Notes: generated by a model from the letters alone, not told the origin. Shown: positions 50,254 through 63,184, numbered from the stretch's first letter. The stretch: DNA of 64,000 nucleotides from Manduca sexta (GCF_014839805.1 NC_051138.1:17078020-17142019), one strand, 5' to 3'. Program-made: numbers and translations.

Positions 50254-50273
50254 GCCAATTGCGCCACGGAGGC
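50200..50273 (-). tRNA. tRNA-Asn (anticodon GTT)
   Basis: On the minus strand the 74-nt sequence folds as a complete cloverleaf. Acceptor GCCTCCG pairs with CGGGGGC (one G-U), with discriminator G. The D arm contains GGCGC/GCGC. The anticodon loop is CTGTTAA, reading GTT. The T arm carries the box B element GGTTCGAGCCC. A run of T (minus strand) follows directly after the discriminator base, as expected for RNA polymerase III termination. There is no intron and the CCA end is not encoded, as in eukaryotic nuclear tRNA genes. No repeat tail is attached, so this is a genuine tRNA gene and not a SINE head. Confidence 0.95.
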
Positions 50274-51494
50274 GATGACGATATTTATCAAAAAATACCA
50301 CCGTTTTCTTTTTATATTTTATTATCTGTATCTATGTATAGGTTTTAAATGCCTGACACCTGATAGTGAGTCATGTAGAGTCAATAAAATGTTACCAACG
50401 ACCAAAGAGGGCTTTAGAAACTCTATCGGTTGGCTATTGATTTTTAAAATCACCTGATAAAAATTGACCCTCCAATAATTAATTATAACCTAACCGATTA
50501 CTAAAGAAATATATTGAACCATTTTAATTACTCAGCTGTATTTTTCTCTATAATAATGTTCCAAGGAAGGCTAAGCGCGCCTCTGGCGGGGCCTGCGCAC
50601 GCGCCGCCCAATCTAATTAACGCTCCGCTGCGTCGATGATTAAACTATAAACACGCGATGCACTCGACATGGACCTCCGGTATTTTGGCATAGATATTAA
50701 CAAACTGAAACCATTTTATCAGAAGCTAGATATCACACTCTACTCCATAACTATTGTGTTAAAAAAATAAAATCAGGACGGCATAATTGTGTCAACTGGC
50801 GAGAAATAATCATCTCACGTCAGTCGATAACTACACACCAGTTCACTTTCAACCACGAGCAATAGTAATATTGAATACCTAACTGGATGGTGAAAGATGT
50901 TAAAAAATGTTACCGTAGAAGTTTCTTGAGAGTCCGACTGTGGAGTCCCGATCAGCCCATCATTATCAGCCACATTAAGTCAACCCCTAAAGAATCCCAA
51001 ATGGACCTGTGAAAAGCGGCTCGCATTCAGCGTGTTCGTGCGATATTTAGAAAGTCATCTGTCTAATGACAGCGGGCTGACATCATTTTAGAAACTGTGG
51101 GGGGAACGTCACGTTCCATATAGACGGCATTAGGTGCTAAGTAGTCGCTTAACAATGCTAAGAATATAATTTACTACTAAAAGCAAACTAGAAGCTAAAC
51201 TAAACTACGAACCGTATGCACGACTTTTGACTGAATACAACTTACTTCCTTTAGAAAAAAGACTAATGCTTCTTCAGATGATGACGCTTTACGACTTATG
51301 ACACAATAACTTGGATTGTATATATCTAGCCAACAAAACGGGTGTTATAGTTTCTTATATTTAGATTTATAGGCGCGATTATTAGTTCGCGACTGCTTCG
51401 TGGCGTGCGCACGCGGATGAACGTACAGCGAATCAGTAGAATAAGCAGATGTTATTATCCCAAATAATTAAAACAAAAAAGAACATTGGAGTCA

Positions 51495-51745
51495 TGTGAC
51501 CAGTCCCGGATCTAGGGGGGGCAAGCCGGGTCCATGCCCCGGGCGGCAAATTCTAACTTGGCAGACGAATATCCAAGTCATCATTAACGCAAATCTGACT
51601 AATGACACGTCCAGTACATTAAACACATAAATTATTTTCCGCGGGGCCCGAAATGATGATGACAACGGTAAAAATATAGGTGGATGGAGGCGGCATTTTC
51701 CAGATTTTGTCCCATCTTGAAAAACATAAAGATTCGGGGCTGCAT
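51495..51745. repeat. Probable interspersed repeat, class unknown
   Basis: Begins CAGTCCCGGATCTAGG, then has a G/C-rich block with CCATGCCCCGGGCGGCAAAT and CGCGGGGCCCGAAATGATGA. The sequence resembles a dispersed insect repeat. The open frame on the minus strand (51492-51812) has no recognisable domain. Confidence 0.4.
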
Positions 51746-52274
51746 GTGACCTAACACCCAAAATTATCTGTACGTCAATAGACCAAGCGCATCCGCCAGA
51801 AATTGCGCGCATTCACTTTGATTAAAAACGATAACTACTGAAAAATCTTAAATGTCACTTTTTAGTCAAGTTAATAATGCGTCACCTATTAAATGCGTGT
51901 TGATTAGGAGGTGTTAATCATAAATCGATATGAATATGTAAAACGTTACAAACAAAAAATAATGTAGTCATCTTTTTGTCAATAATTGAAAAAGTTATGC
52001 CATATTATATTAATCGACTGTCGATACTAAAAGCTCATCCTTAGTATTGAGCATGAACTTAACGAGTGATCCTTTTAACAAAGTAAATAATTTTACTTTT
52101 GTATGCCGGCACAGCGGAACAATTAACAACTGTACAAACAATATACAACCACTTTCTTTATACAATTTTAGCAAATTATAATTATAATATAGGTAATGAA
52201 AAATTTTAGTTTACAAGAGGGTTATATTGTTCCTTTTTATTTAAACTTTATATACAGTAGATATATACACTATA

Positions 52275-52345
52275 CAGGTGGACTTAATGCCTGAGGCATT
52301 TTCTAACAGTCAACCTTTTGATGATGCGGAGATGAGACAGTGTGA
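52275..52345 (-). mobile_element. LINE 3'-UTR fragment, family C, reverse
   Basis: The plus strand reads CAGGTGGACTTAATGCCTGA, GGCATTTTCTAACAGTCAAC, the reverse complement of the 40130 landmarks. Heavily diverged. Confidence 0.55.
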
Positions 52346-55300
52346 GTGTAAGTATATAAAAAAAAATAAGATAATACATATATTATATAAAACATACATT
52401 CTACATAAACACAGGTACACTTATACGATAAAATATATACTTAATATAAAAATATAATTTCCAGAGACATTTATGTTTGTGAATCCGCTATTGGCGAAAA
52501 GCATCCGATATTTAGATGTGAAAGTGAACCTGTTAGTGGACGTCCTGAATGGTCGCTAAGTAGTATAAATATCTTTTTAATTCGTACATTCTTCTGATAT
52601 TTTTTTCAGTCCCAGTTAACCTGCATCCAATACTTATAAATATTTGTGTTCAATGTTTTGTCTTGTAACTATGGAATCAACTCGAGAAACGAAGTGACAA
52701 AACAATTAAACACTTATTAATAGTAAGTATTCGTCTCATTAAAATCACATTATTTTCTTTCTGTTTTTTATTTGAATTTTTTTTTTCTTCTCATTCTAAA
52801 TTTTGTTTGTACATTTATAAATAAAAAAAAAATATGTCTATGCATATCTATTACAAATGTAAGCACTATTTTAAACATATCATTGTTAAGTTAATTGTAT
52901 AATATGTTTGTGTTCGCATTGTTAATGTCCCTAATTAATAATTAATAAGTAATAAGTTTACAGTGAAAGCAAAAGGTCTACATAAGTACTGCCTAGTTCC
53001 CTGAAGCGTCATGACATGCCCCATACACAATTATCACAATAAAGTATCTAAAAACTCAACAATGCATATCTAGCCACAATAGCACATTAGCACTCCACAG
53101 CACCGATCGGATAACGACGCCTAATGTACCAACAATGGATAAAAAACTAAAAAAAAACGATCAAAAGATGTCCTACACATCACGCATCTGACAAATTCCC
53201 AACAACAATATAGGGTTAAATGGATAATGCTTGACAAATTTATTTAAATTTGTACAGAAAATAAAATACGATGGAAAAACGGACCGTATTTCTAAAACAG
53301 TAAGGTTGATGTCTAGTTTTGTTGTTGTCATCACACGTAAGGTAAAAACACCTATTGTCGATAGGCAAAGGGGCACGGCGCGGTACGTTTGAAGCCGGCT
53401 CGGATGACTCAATCGCGCGGGCTTTGCGTCCGCGCCGACCGTCGATTCACTCCCACACACCGCCCTATTCTGATCCGATTCGTTTTACATCGATTGTTGG
53501 CCCATGATTTTTTGTTATCTGCAAAACCTAGCGATTATTATACTTGTTAAGTAATAAAAAGCGCCACTGGTAAATTTACCTTAAGAGATTTAGCAAATAA
53601 TACTCAAAAGAGCAAGTGAATGATCTTATAGTTAATGTTTACCACTACGCAGTGATGTAATTTCAGAAGATTCTTAAATTTGTTGCCCATGATAGGACTG
53701 ACCAAAAGATAAATTGAAAATATGCTACAAGTTGAGTTAATGATACCGGCCCTATTTACTGTATTATAAACTGTGTTATTTATTAAACAATAACAAACAC
53801 AAACATACAGACATTGGCATACCTATTTTCAATATTACTTTGACTACAAAAATCATTTTCATTATTGCAAGTTATATATAATAGAACACGGTTTTCTAAC
53901 CCTTACAGAATACAACCTCCGAAGTGTTTGTATAACATGAAACACGTTATAAAGTCGCCGGTCGCTTATACCCGTGTAGGAATAATTGCTCGGCATAAAT
54001 CAACCGAGCGTCGACAGCTAACGCGACCACAATAGGCACTTTTACCCTAATAACATATTAATATTACATAATTCCAATTCTGAGTCAACTATTGTTTGAA
54101 TATTTGAAAACTTTACGCCAATAAATTGGTATTTATTGTTCTTCGGAACTTTTGAAGTGATTCGAATACTTATAGTGAAATACATTTCCTTACGAAAAAT
54201 TTGCTTTTGTTTATTTGATTTACTCTTAAGATTTTACTTTTATAGCAGGAAAAGGTTTTACTGTAAGAATAGATAAGATTTCCTTTTATTAGTCCGCATT
54301 ATTCATATAAATTCAAACACGTAGTTTTCCAGGTCCCGTAATGGGTTTTTCTTTAATAGAACGAGATCAACAAGGACTACAGATAAACTGATGATTACGC
54401 CGCGCGGTAATGTCGACTTACAAATATCTTCATGGGTAATTTTCACAATATCCTGGGAAATGTTAACGATAAATATTTTTTTGGTTGCAAAGTATATCAA
54501 AACAGAAAGTTACCGGTTACCAGTCGAAACAGATGAAGCAGTGGCATATGAATATGTAGTCACGAATGCCAGAGAACCACTTAGTAACTTCTCACTTCTA
54601 ATGATCTGTTCACAAACCTTCGCTTTTGCTTGACGCGCTCAAACCATCAGTGTATAACCATCGGTTATTTTTACAAAGCCTCTTTCATTCCCCCAGTGTA
54701 ACCAAATAACACGTAACTTTGATCCTTCATACGAGGTGATCCTCCTCGACGCGACCATTAAACCGGAAAACGCAAATTATACAACAAAGACGTAACACAT
54801 CTGCGCAGGCGCATCCAATGAAATCGCCGCCATCTTGAACTTCAGCCTCGGCGCGACGAGCTTGAGCAGATTTATTAATATGAGATATAGTTAATAAGTG
54901 CAAAGGATGCGGCCAAGCGGACAAATCCGGGTTGAGTGTCGTCAGGTTACCATCATTTGGGGATTTTAGTTACATTCTACATATAGAGTCAACGTTGCAT
55001 AAGTTTACTGTATCTACTGCATTTCAGTCAAGTAGCAACGCATCAAAGACTGGATTTAAAAAAAACTTCAAACGAGATTTTTATATTCACACAGCTACAG
55101 CATAAACTAAACAAGTAGGAACGACCAGTTAGGTGAACCTGTGTTTACTCCTCTCAAGTAATGCATATATTCCCTTAGACTCCACTTAATAACTCACACT
55201 TATCCTCCTACGTCGATGTTACTCAGAATTTCGTCCATTAGTAATAAAAATTCACCAACAACCGTACGTATTACATCATAAAAATTCCAATTTAGTTGCC

Positions 55301-55763
55301 AAGCAAAATAATTATGTTTATGTAAAGTCCTTGTAAGTGACATAACAACGTAAAACCCTAGAGGAAAATTTCTCAAGGTCAATTAAGGTGCAAAATTTAT
55401 CTAAAACTTCATTTTGTTAATTAATTTTATTTCCTATGCAATGTTCGTGATCGTTCACTAATTTCCTTTATTTTGGGGGAAACACAGATATACAAATTAT
55501 TTATACCATATTTCCTGTAATTTGTAATTATTTTATAAATATATTCAAGGAATTTAAAGGTTTATCAATACCTATTTTCCTAATGAACAATTACACTTAA
55601 CATAGTACATTCCCATAGTTTCTTTATCAAACACATTCGTTTTATATTATAAGCATGAATATAATTAAGTAAAACCAACTTTCGGTCACACAGCACAGAT
55701 AAGAAACTTTTTTATGCGGAAGTCTTGTAACATTTGATTATTTTCACAAATTACGATATGACC

Positions 55764-58700
55764 GTATTTTGGCGTAGGGGCGTGACGACCCCCACCGCTC
55801 ACTAGTGGTGCTCACTACCACTAGTGCAAGTAGTCCACCGACTAATGGCGGTAAAACCATTCCAACACGGCGGAAGGAAGTGACAAGACACAAGACGGGC
55901 AGCAGCGTCTTGTGATGAGACTTCCGCCACTGCGATCGCCAACCCGCCTGCCAAGCGTGGCGATTACGGCAAAACCCCTATGGTAAGGCCACATAAAAAA
56001 CCGGCCCCTAGTCCCCGGCGGCCCCGCTATTCCTGGCTACGGTAGCGGTCATGGTAACGGCGGGGCAAGGGGTGCTAAGAATCCCCGGCAGAGACCAGGC
56101 TACCACAACCGACGAAAACTGGCCCTGGCAACATATAACACGCGCACACTGCGGACCGACGAGAAGTTAGTCGAACTGGAGGAAGAAGTGAGCAGGTTAC
56201 GGTGGGACGTTATAGGATTATCTGAAGTCCGAAGGCAGGGAGAGGACTCGATAATCCTCAAGTCAGGTAACCTGTTCTATTTCCGGGAGGGCGACCAGCA
56301 GTCCCAAGGTGGTGTCGGGTTTATCATCCACAAGTCCCTCGTAAACAACGTCGTGAAGATCGAGAGTGTGTCGGCAAGGGTGGCGTACCTGATACTCAGA
56401 ATCACCAAACGGTATTCGCTGAAGGTTATTCAGGTCTACGCCCCGACCTCGGCACACTCCGATGATGAGGTGGAGGCTATGTACGAGGATATATCTCGGG
56501 CTATACATAGCTCCCAGACCTACTTCACCGTTGTTATGGGGGACTTCAACGCGAAACTGGGCACACGTAGCGGCAACGAGCTGAAAATGGGGAAATTTGG
56601 GTATGGGCAACGGAACGCGCGGGGTCAGCTGCTGGCCGACTACATGGAGAGGGAGGGACTCTTTATGATGAACTCCTTCTTCAAAAGCGTAGTCAGCGCA
56701 AGTGGACCTGGCTGAGTCCCAAGGGTGCTACCAGAAATGAAATTGACTTCATCATGTCGACCAAACGGCGTATATTCAATGATGTCTCTGTGATCAATGC
56801 GGTGAAAACCGGGAGTGATCACCGAATGGTAAGAGGCACATTGAATCTTAACGTATCGCTTGAGAGGTCTCGACTGATGAAGTCCATGCTCCGACCAGCA
56901 TCTGCCCATATCAAAACCCCGAGAGCTTTCAGCTCGAACTCCGGAACCGCTTCGAGTGCTTAGGTGAGTGCGTAGATGTGGATGAGTATAGCAACAGGCT
57001 CGTGAAAACTGTCCAGACGACTGGGTCTAAGTTCTTTAAGACCCAGCGTCCAAAAAGAACTCAAAAGATCTCAGATCCCACCCTACAGCTCATGGTAGAA
57101 AGACGCAAGATGGTCCTGCAGTCTTCTGGTGACGTGACAGTCTGCCGGAGGCTCAATCGACAGATCTGTAAGTCCCTGAAACGTGATATACGCCAATTCA
57201 ACACTAAATGTGTTGAAGAGGCTATTGAGCGGAACAGGGGCTCTAAGGTGTTCGCCAGGGATCTGTCCATTGGGCAAAGCCTGCTGACCAAACTGAAGAC
57301 CGAGGACGGCAGGATTATATCTTCCCGACCGGAGCTCATGGGTGAGGTAGAGAAGTTCTACGGACAGTTATACACGTCAACACGACGACCTGTTTGCAGT
57401 GCGGCCACAGATCCAAGAGCCCCACTAATCCGACACTATACCGAAGACATCCCGGACATCGACCTGTGCGAGATTAGTATGGCTCTCGGGCAGCTGAAAA
57501 ACAACAAGGCTCCGGGTGATGACGGAATAACAGCAGAGCTTCTAAAAGCGGGCGGACAGCCAATATTAGAGGCTCTCCAAAACTATTCAATTCCGTCATT
57601 CACGAGGGTACCACGCCCCAGGCATGGCACAGGAGCGTGGTGGTGCTCTTCTTTAAAAAGGGCGATAAAACCCTTAAATAAAGAATTACAGACCCATCTC
57701 GCTCCTGAGTCACGTCTACAAGCTGTTCTCGAGAGTCATCACGAATCGTCTTGCTAACAGTCTCGATGACTTCCAGCCTCACGAACAAGCCGGATTCCGA
57801 AAAGGCTATAGTACCATAGACCATATACACACGCTGCGGCAGGTTATACAGAAGTCCGAGGAGTATAACCGGCCCCTCTGTCAAGCGTTTGTGGACTATG
57901 AGAAAGCCTTCGATTCGATCGAGACCTGGGCAGTGCTTCAGTCTCTCCAGAGGTGCTAAATTGACTATCGGTATATTGAAGTGTTGAAGTGCCTATACGA
58001 AAACGCCACCATGTCAGTCCGCCTCCAGGATCAGTACTCGAAACCTATCCAGCTACAGCGTGGCGTGAGACAGGGAGATATAATATCTCCGAAACTGTTC
58101 ACCGCTGCACTGGAAGACGTCTTCAAGCTTCTGGACTGGAGAGGACTCGGCATCAACATCAACGGCGAGTATTTGACTCACCTTCGATTTGCCGACGATA
58201 TCGTAGTCATGGCTGAGACCCTAGAAGACCTTAGCGCAATGCTCGATGACCTCAATAGCGTTTCCCAACAAGTGGGTCTCAGAATGAACATGGATAAGAC
58301 AAAAGTCATGTCTAACCACCATGTCAGACCCACCCCTGTCAAGATAGGAGACGCTACACTTGAAGTTGTCGACGAGTACGTCTACCTGGGACAAACAGTC
58401 CAATTAGGTAGGTCCAACTTCGAGAAAGAGGTCACTCGTCGAATCCAACTCGGCTGGGCAGCGTTCGGGAGGCTCCGACACATCTTCTCGTCCCGAATAC
58501 CGCAGTGTCTCAAGACGAAAGTCTTTGACCAGTGTGTGTTGCCAGTGATGACATATGGAAGTGAGACGTGGTCGCTCACTATGGGCCTTGTCAGAAGGTT
58601 GAAAGTCACTCAGAGGGCAATGGAGAGGGCTATGCTCGGAGTTTCCTTGCGGGATCGAATCACAAACGAGGTGATCCGCAGGAAAACCAAAGTAACCGAA

Positions 58701-58968
58701 ATAGCCCTTAGAGTTGCGAAACTCAAGTGGCAGTGGGCAGGGCACATAGCTCGTAGAACTGATGGCCGTTGGGGCAGAAAAGTTCTGGAGTGGCGACCAC
58801 GAACCGGGAGACGCAGCGTAGGCAGGCCCCCACGAGATGGACCGACGATCTGGTCAGGGTCGCCGGAGTCCGATGGATGAGGGCGGCCCAGAACCGGTCC
58901 CTGTGGCGCTCAATGGGGGAGGCCTATGTCCAGCAGTGGACGACTCAAGGGCTGAAATGATGATGATG
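55764..58968 (+). mobile_element. RTE-like non-LTR retrotransposon, apparently full length
   Basis: About 3.2 kb, bounded by an 11-bp direct repeat ACGATATGACC at 55753-55763 and 58969-58979, a target-site duplication. Order: GC-rich 5' region (with a 10-bp-arm hairpin at about 55803), a single long broken ORF with an apurinic endonuclease domain then reverse transcriptase, a very short 3' UTR, and a tail of ATG repeats. One ORF, short 3' UTR and microsatellite tail fit the RTE clade; the exact clade is my inference. The element differs sharply from its flanks in GC content. Confidence 0.87.
55980..58960 (+). pseudogene. RTE endonuclease/reverse transcriptase, multiply interrupted
   Basis: Polyprotein for target-primed reverse transcription. 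The ATG at 55980 fits the expected start. Endonuclease motifs include LATYNTRTLR, IGLSEVRR, VYAPTS, VVMGDFNAKLG and GSDHRMV. RT motifs include NNKAPGDDGITAELLK, the finger/palm segment [11 protein letters not shown] (catalytic D), RGVRQGDIISPKLF and the catalytic FADD at 58188-58199. It ends with EAYVQQW before TGA at 58960. Breaks: one inserted base near 56034; one-base losses near 56683, 56913, 57580, 57680 and 58828; and an in-frame TAA at 57957. All domain motifs remain recognisable, so this is a young but dead copy, or one damaged by sequence errors. Confidence 0.9.
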
Positions 58969-58979
58969 ACGATATGACC

Positions 58980-61862
58980 AATCAATAATTAGGAATTTCC
59001 ACTAGACAGGAAGAAAGTCTCTATTAATTATAATACGTGGCGCCCCTACACATATTGCAATAAAGACGCAGTGTAAGCTCATCAACATCCACACATACAA
59101 AAACACAGACACGCACGCACACACGCACGGCACAATATTCACGCGCTATTACACACAACCCTTCACGTACCAAATAATCTACAAGCACGGATTATACCAA
59201 CAAAAAATTAAAAAGTACTTAAAAACGCTTAAAAATTATGTTTCCGACGTTACTTTCTGTGAATTTTTGATCTTCCTAATCGGATTTTTAGGAACTTTTG
59301 TTAATTCTATTGTGAGATTACACGCGGAGTTAGTCGGGTATAGGCAACAGTCAGTTTGGTTTGCCTCAAACTCTCTACTACACGTAATGTGGTTAAATAA
59401 ATATGAATATATTTTCATTGTAATAAATATATTCCTCATTATTACTGAAATTCTTTTTTACCTTTTTATACATATTTTTTTTTGAAAAAACAATGCATGT
59501 AAAAATATTAAAAAATCAATCACCCTCTCATGGCGAAGCTCAAGACCCACTCCACCGGCGACTAGGAATTTAAAGTGTGGAAATTTCCTCACAATGCGTG
59601 CCGTGTCCAGCAATACTACTTTTGCATCTGGTCTCTGACCTAACAAGAAATTGAAAACTTCTGAAGATGTTGGTCGGGGCTCTTTGTTATCTATGCTTGC
59701 GTAGGAACGACAATCGGAACAATAATTGTAGAGTCCGCAACCCAGATATACGTAACCTCATATGCCAAGTCTAAATATTTAAACATTATTTTTTCGGCCT
59801 TAACAAAGTTATCGTCATGCGGAATGGTAACATCAACATCATCATTGTAACAATTGTTAAAAGTATTAAAGTATATAAAAGAAATATAAGAAGTGCCTCA
59901 TCAATGAACAATCAATCAATATTTTACGTGTTAAAACTTTTGTTTCGTTGAGTGAAATGATTTAGTGTAACAAAGAAATTGATAGTTTCCTGCCAATTTT
60001 TGGTTAACACTATGGTGCTGTGATTGGCTAAAACACATATTAATAACGATTATTTGTAAGAGGTTTAATCGATCCATTCTTATTCATAACAATAATTCTA
60101 AATAATTTATTATTTGACCTTGAACTTTGAATCTTTTCAGCGTCCTTCGAGTTGAATATCTGGTGATATAAAATCTCGTACTTTATTAAAACAAGTCGGC
60201 ATTATTCTGGAAAAAGTTGAACGACGCTAACGTCTCCCATCAGTTGACATTATCTACAATTCTCAGTACTATAATTCCGGTCACGTCCGAAGTAGGGCAA
60301 TTTCCCCGCCAGCATCAAAAAAATCCAATACTCCCAAAAATTGTAAATGTATTTTGTTAAACAAATAAGTATAGTTTTTGCATAAAAAAATACTTTTACA
60401 TTTAATATGATGCCTTTAAATATACGGATAATTGAAATACAAAAAAACTCATCTTATCGCGTGTCAACAAAAGTGGGCATCGTCCATTTGGCAACGATGT
60501 AGTACGAAAAGCTAAATGTTATAAACCGCATCGGTATTGTCATTACAAAGCAATCCATCTACGAGTCGACATCGCAACGATGACGGGCCCATGTTTGTTT
60601 TATCGATTAATTAATAAATCGAGTTCCCTATCCACCGATCGAGATATAACATCGATACAAGCCGCCTCTCTAATTGACTCCAGCCGCCAAAAAGATAAAA
60701 TAACAAACGATCGTGGACTCAACGACACTCGATATTGAACCTTATGTCTTTATTTTAAACCTTACGAAGTGAAAAAAGTAAAAAGGCCCGACCGAACACT
60801 AAATGCCAAGCATTTACCTGTCAAATTAATAAAAAAAATAAATAGTGTATGGTGTATGGGAATCGATACGTTTTTGATTAATGGAGTCTAAACTAGATTA
60901 TGTTGGACGAATGGAGTGATGGATTTTTTGCGATTATAAATGAATGGGTAACATTATATCGGCTGCATTAATCTGAAGCAATGGTTTGAAGGCTACACTA
61001 GCGACATGTAAAGAGGCTTCACCCGTTCTGCGACACCTGTTTTCTCACAGTGCGAATTTACAGATTTCGGCGCGTTTGACATCCAACACTTTGGAAACGC
61101 GATACAAAGCTGCACAATGGGGCTTATCCCACAAAACATTGGTGGTTTTTATAGACACGTTAAGGGTGGGAAAATCGCATAAATTTTAAGTAGGTACATA
61201 AAATATAATCGTTCAATACTCGATTTCCGATATTAATATTGTTCAACAAATATAAACTAAACATTAAGGGTTTTTCAGACAATAATTGACCGCATTATAC
61301 TTGGTAATTGATATTACGAAACTAATTGGCCGCGTCGGAAATCCCGATGTAATGTTTATAGTTCGCATCGTTTATTTTATAATCAAAACGTTTCAATTCG
61401 AAAAACGTCCATGTACTTCCTAGAATTAGTGCGGACGTTAAAGGTTTAAACTAGTCAGTTATCACATAAAACGGAAGTAGGTAAGTTTGGCGATGCGCGA
61501 GCGCATTTGTTGCTACTATGTACTTCACTTAACCGTAAGCTTACACATTATTAATTAACATATCATAGTATAGCTCAAATAGGTACACTGTACACTCTCG
61601 CAATCAACAGCCTCAACCCTTTAAACATCATACAAATTAATCCGCGGTCTTACGCCTCCACTTAACCCTAAAAACGGCGTCGCGAAATCAGATGTAAGCT
61701 AATACAGCGCTTTAAACTAAGCTCATTTAAATAGTGCTTTGTGCACGGCTTGTGTTACCGAGTGTTGTGTTTCACGGGCTCGGTTAACCCTGCGAGGTGT
61801 CGCGCGGTCCCTCCGACCCGCGGCTAATGTCCCAGGAGGGAAGGTGTCGGCAATGGGACGCT
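58980..61862. other. Non-coding DNA with a TAAT/ATCGAT cluster near 60600
   Basis: A (CA)n-like run at about 59090-59135. At 60600-60655 several ATCGAT/ATCGATTAATTAATAA motifs cluster. A moderately GC-rich region lies at 61740-61860. No gene. Confidence 0.4.
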
Positions 61863-61866
61863 TTAA

Positions 61867-62220
61867 GGTGGTAGCTCAAGGTCCATTTTCATACATTTTG
61901 TTTCGGCTTTAATCTGGGTAACTAAACAAGTATTGGCAAGTAAAGAATTTAAATTCACGTCTAGTTAGTGATTAGTTCTCGCAGTTGAAGAAAATGTAAA
62001 ATAATTAATAATCATGGATATTTCGGCCTTTAAAATTTCGTCATATTAAATTTTAAAGGCCGAAATATCCATGATTATTAATTATTTTACATTTTTCTTC
62101 AACTGCGAGAACTAATCACTAACTAGACGTGAATTTAAATTCTTTACTTGCCAATACTTGTTTAGTTACCCAGATTAAAGCCGAAACAAAATGTATGAAA
62201 ATGGACCTTGAGCTACCACC
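61867..62220. mobile_element. TTAA-flanked foldback (long inverted repeat) MITE
   Basis: Two arms of about 172-173 bp are near-perfect reverse complements, separated by a 9-nt spacer (62039-62047). By eye the only difference is a single base in an A/T run (left arm about 61990-61996). TTAA stands at both outer edges (61863-61866 and 62221-62224), consistent with a piggyBac-type target duplication, although TTAA is its own complement and so could be part of the repeat. There is no coding capacity. The outermost bases GGTGGTAGCTCAAGGTCC do not match the classical piggyBac ends, so the superfamily is uncertain. Confidence 0.8.
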
Positions 62221-62781
62221 TTAAATGCCAAATATTGTGGTTGTCGGAAATAGAAGGAAGGCAAATGAGGGTTAAAGCCTTTGCAGAGTTAACAGGTCGG
62301 TTTTACGACCGTTTAGTATGGATGGTCAGGTGTTAGTTTGTAGCTTCGGTCGATAACCCTCTGTTGGTAGAGGTCCTTGTCCAATTACCAACCTTTCTAA
62401 TAATTCACAGCTTTTTATTTCTAGTTATAGGCTCATGTCTTTGATGCGGTAAGCAAAATGCAATTAATTCCTCCATGCTACGCCGAGTATATTTGTTTTG
62501 AATAATAGTGCTTCAATACTCGTGTTTTATAAAAATGTTTCTCACAGTTTAATTTGACATTTCAATATTTCCATTAAGTTGGTACATAAGCTTGTTATCA
62601 CAGTAGAGGCAGGGGCGGCGCGGGCGCAGCTCAGCTCCGAGTCGCAGGGATCCTCGCGCATCACCGCACACGACCCTTATAATGTCATAAAATGTGTACA
62701 CTACACACACTAAACATCGGTGCGCTAGCATTCTTTCGAAGATAGCTTACTTCCTTAACATACTAGGATCATACTAAACTA

Positions 62782-62979
62782 ATTGTAGCCAGTGTAACTA
62801 CTGAACATAATGAGACTTAACATCTCACATCTCAAGATGACGAGCGCAATGGAATACCAAACAATACTTTTTAATTCAAAGTGTTTTATGGTGTTTCTAG
62901 AGTTTATGGGCGGTCGTATCGCTTACCATCAAGCGAACGGTAAGCTCGTCTCGTGATTCAAAGAAATAAGAAAAAAAAC
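62782..62979 (+). mobile_element. Family A, copy 6 (5'-truncated)
   Basis: Starts inside the family at ATTGTAGCCAGTGTAACTAC and runs to an A-rich end after GCTCGTCTCGTGATTCAAAG. Confidence 0.78.
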
Positions 62980-63184
62980 AATATTAATGCCCAAAACCGA
63001 TATTAGTATGACCGACAAATTCCAATGTAAAATCAAATATCAAATAATATGTTGAATTAAATCATATTATGCCTAATGTATTTCTAATATTATTACAAGT
63101 CTTAATACGCCTAATCTTTATCTCAATTAATTTTATAATTATTTACATTACATTAGCATTACTTATTTCTGTTTAAGTAGTAGT

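Larger units (their letters stand above)
50274..55752. other. Non-coding DNA with GC patches at 50570 and 53370
   Basis: GC-rich patches at about 50570-50640 (near homeodomain-type AATCTAATTAACG) and 53370-53455 lie outside recognised repeats. The repeats at 51495 and 52275 are listed. No credible gene. Confidence 0.4.

Noticed and set aside
56263..58745. Several antisense open frames of 60-115 codons
   Set aside because: All lie opposite the RTE endonuclease/RT coding sequence and show no independent domain.
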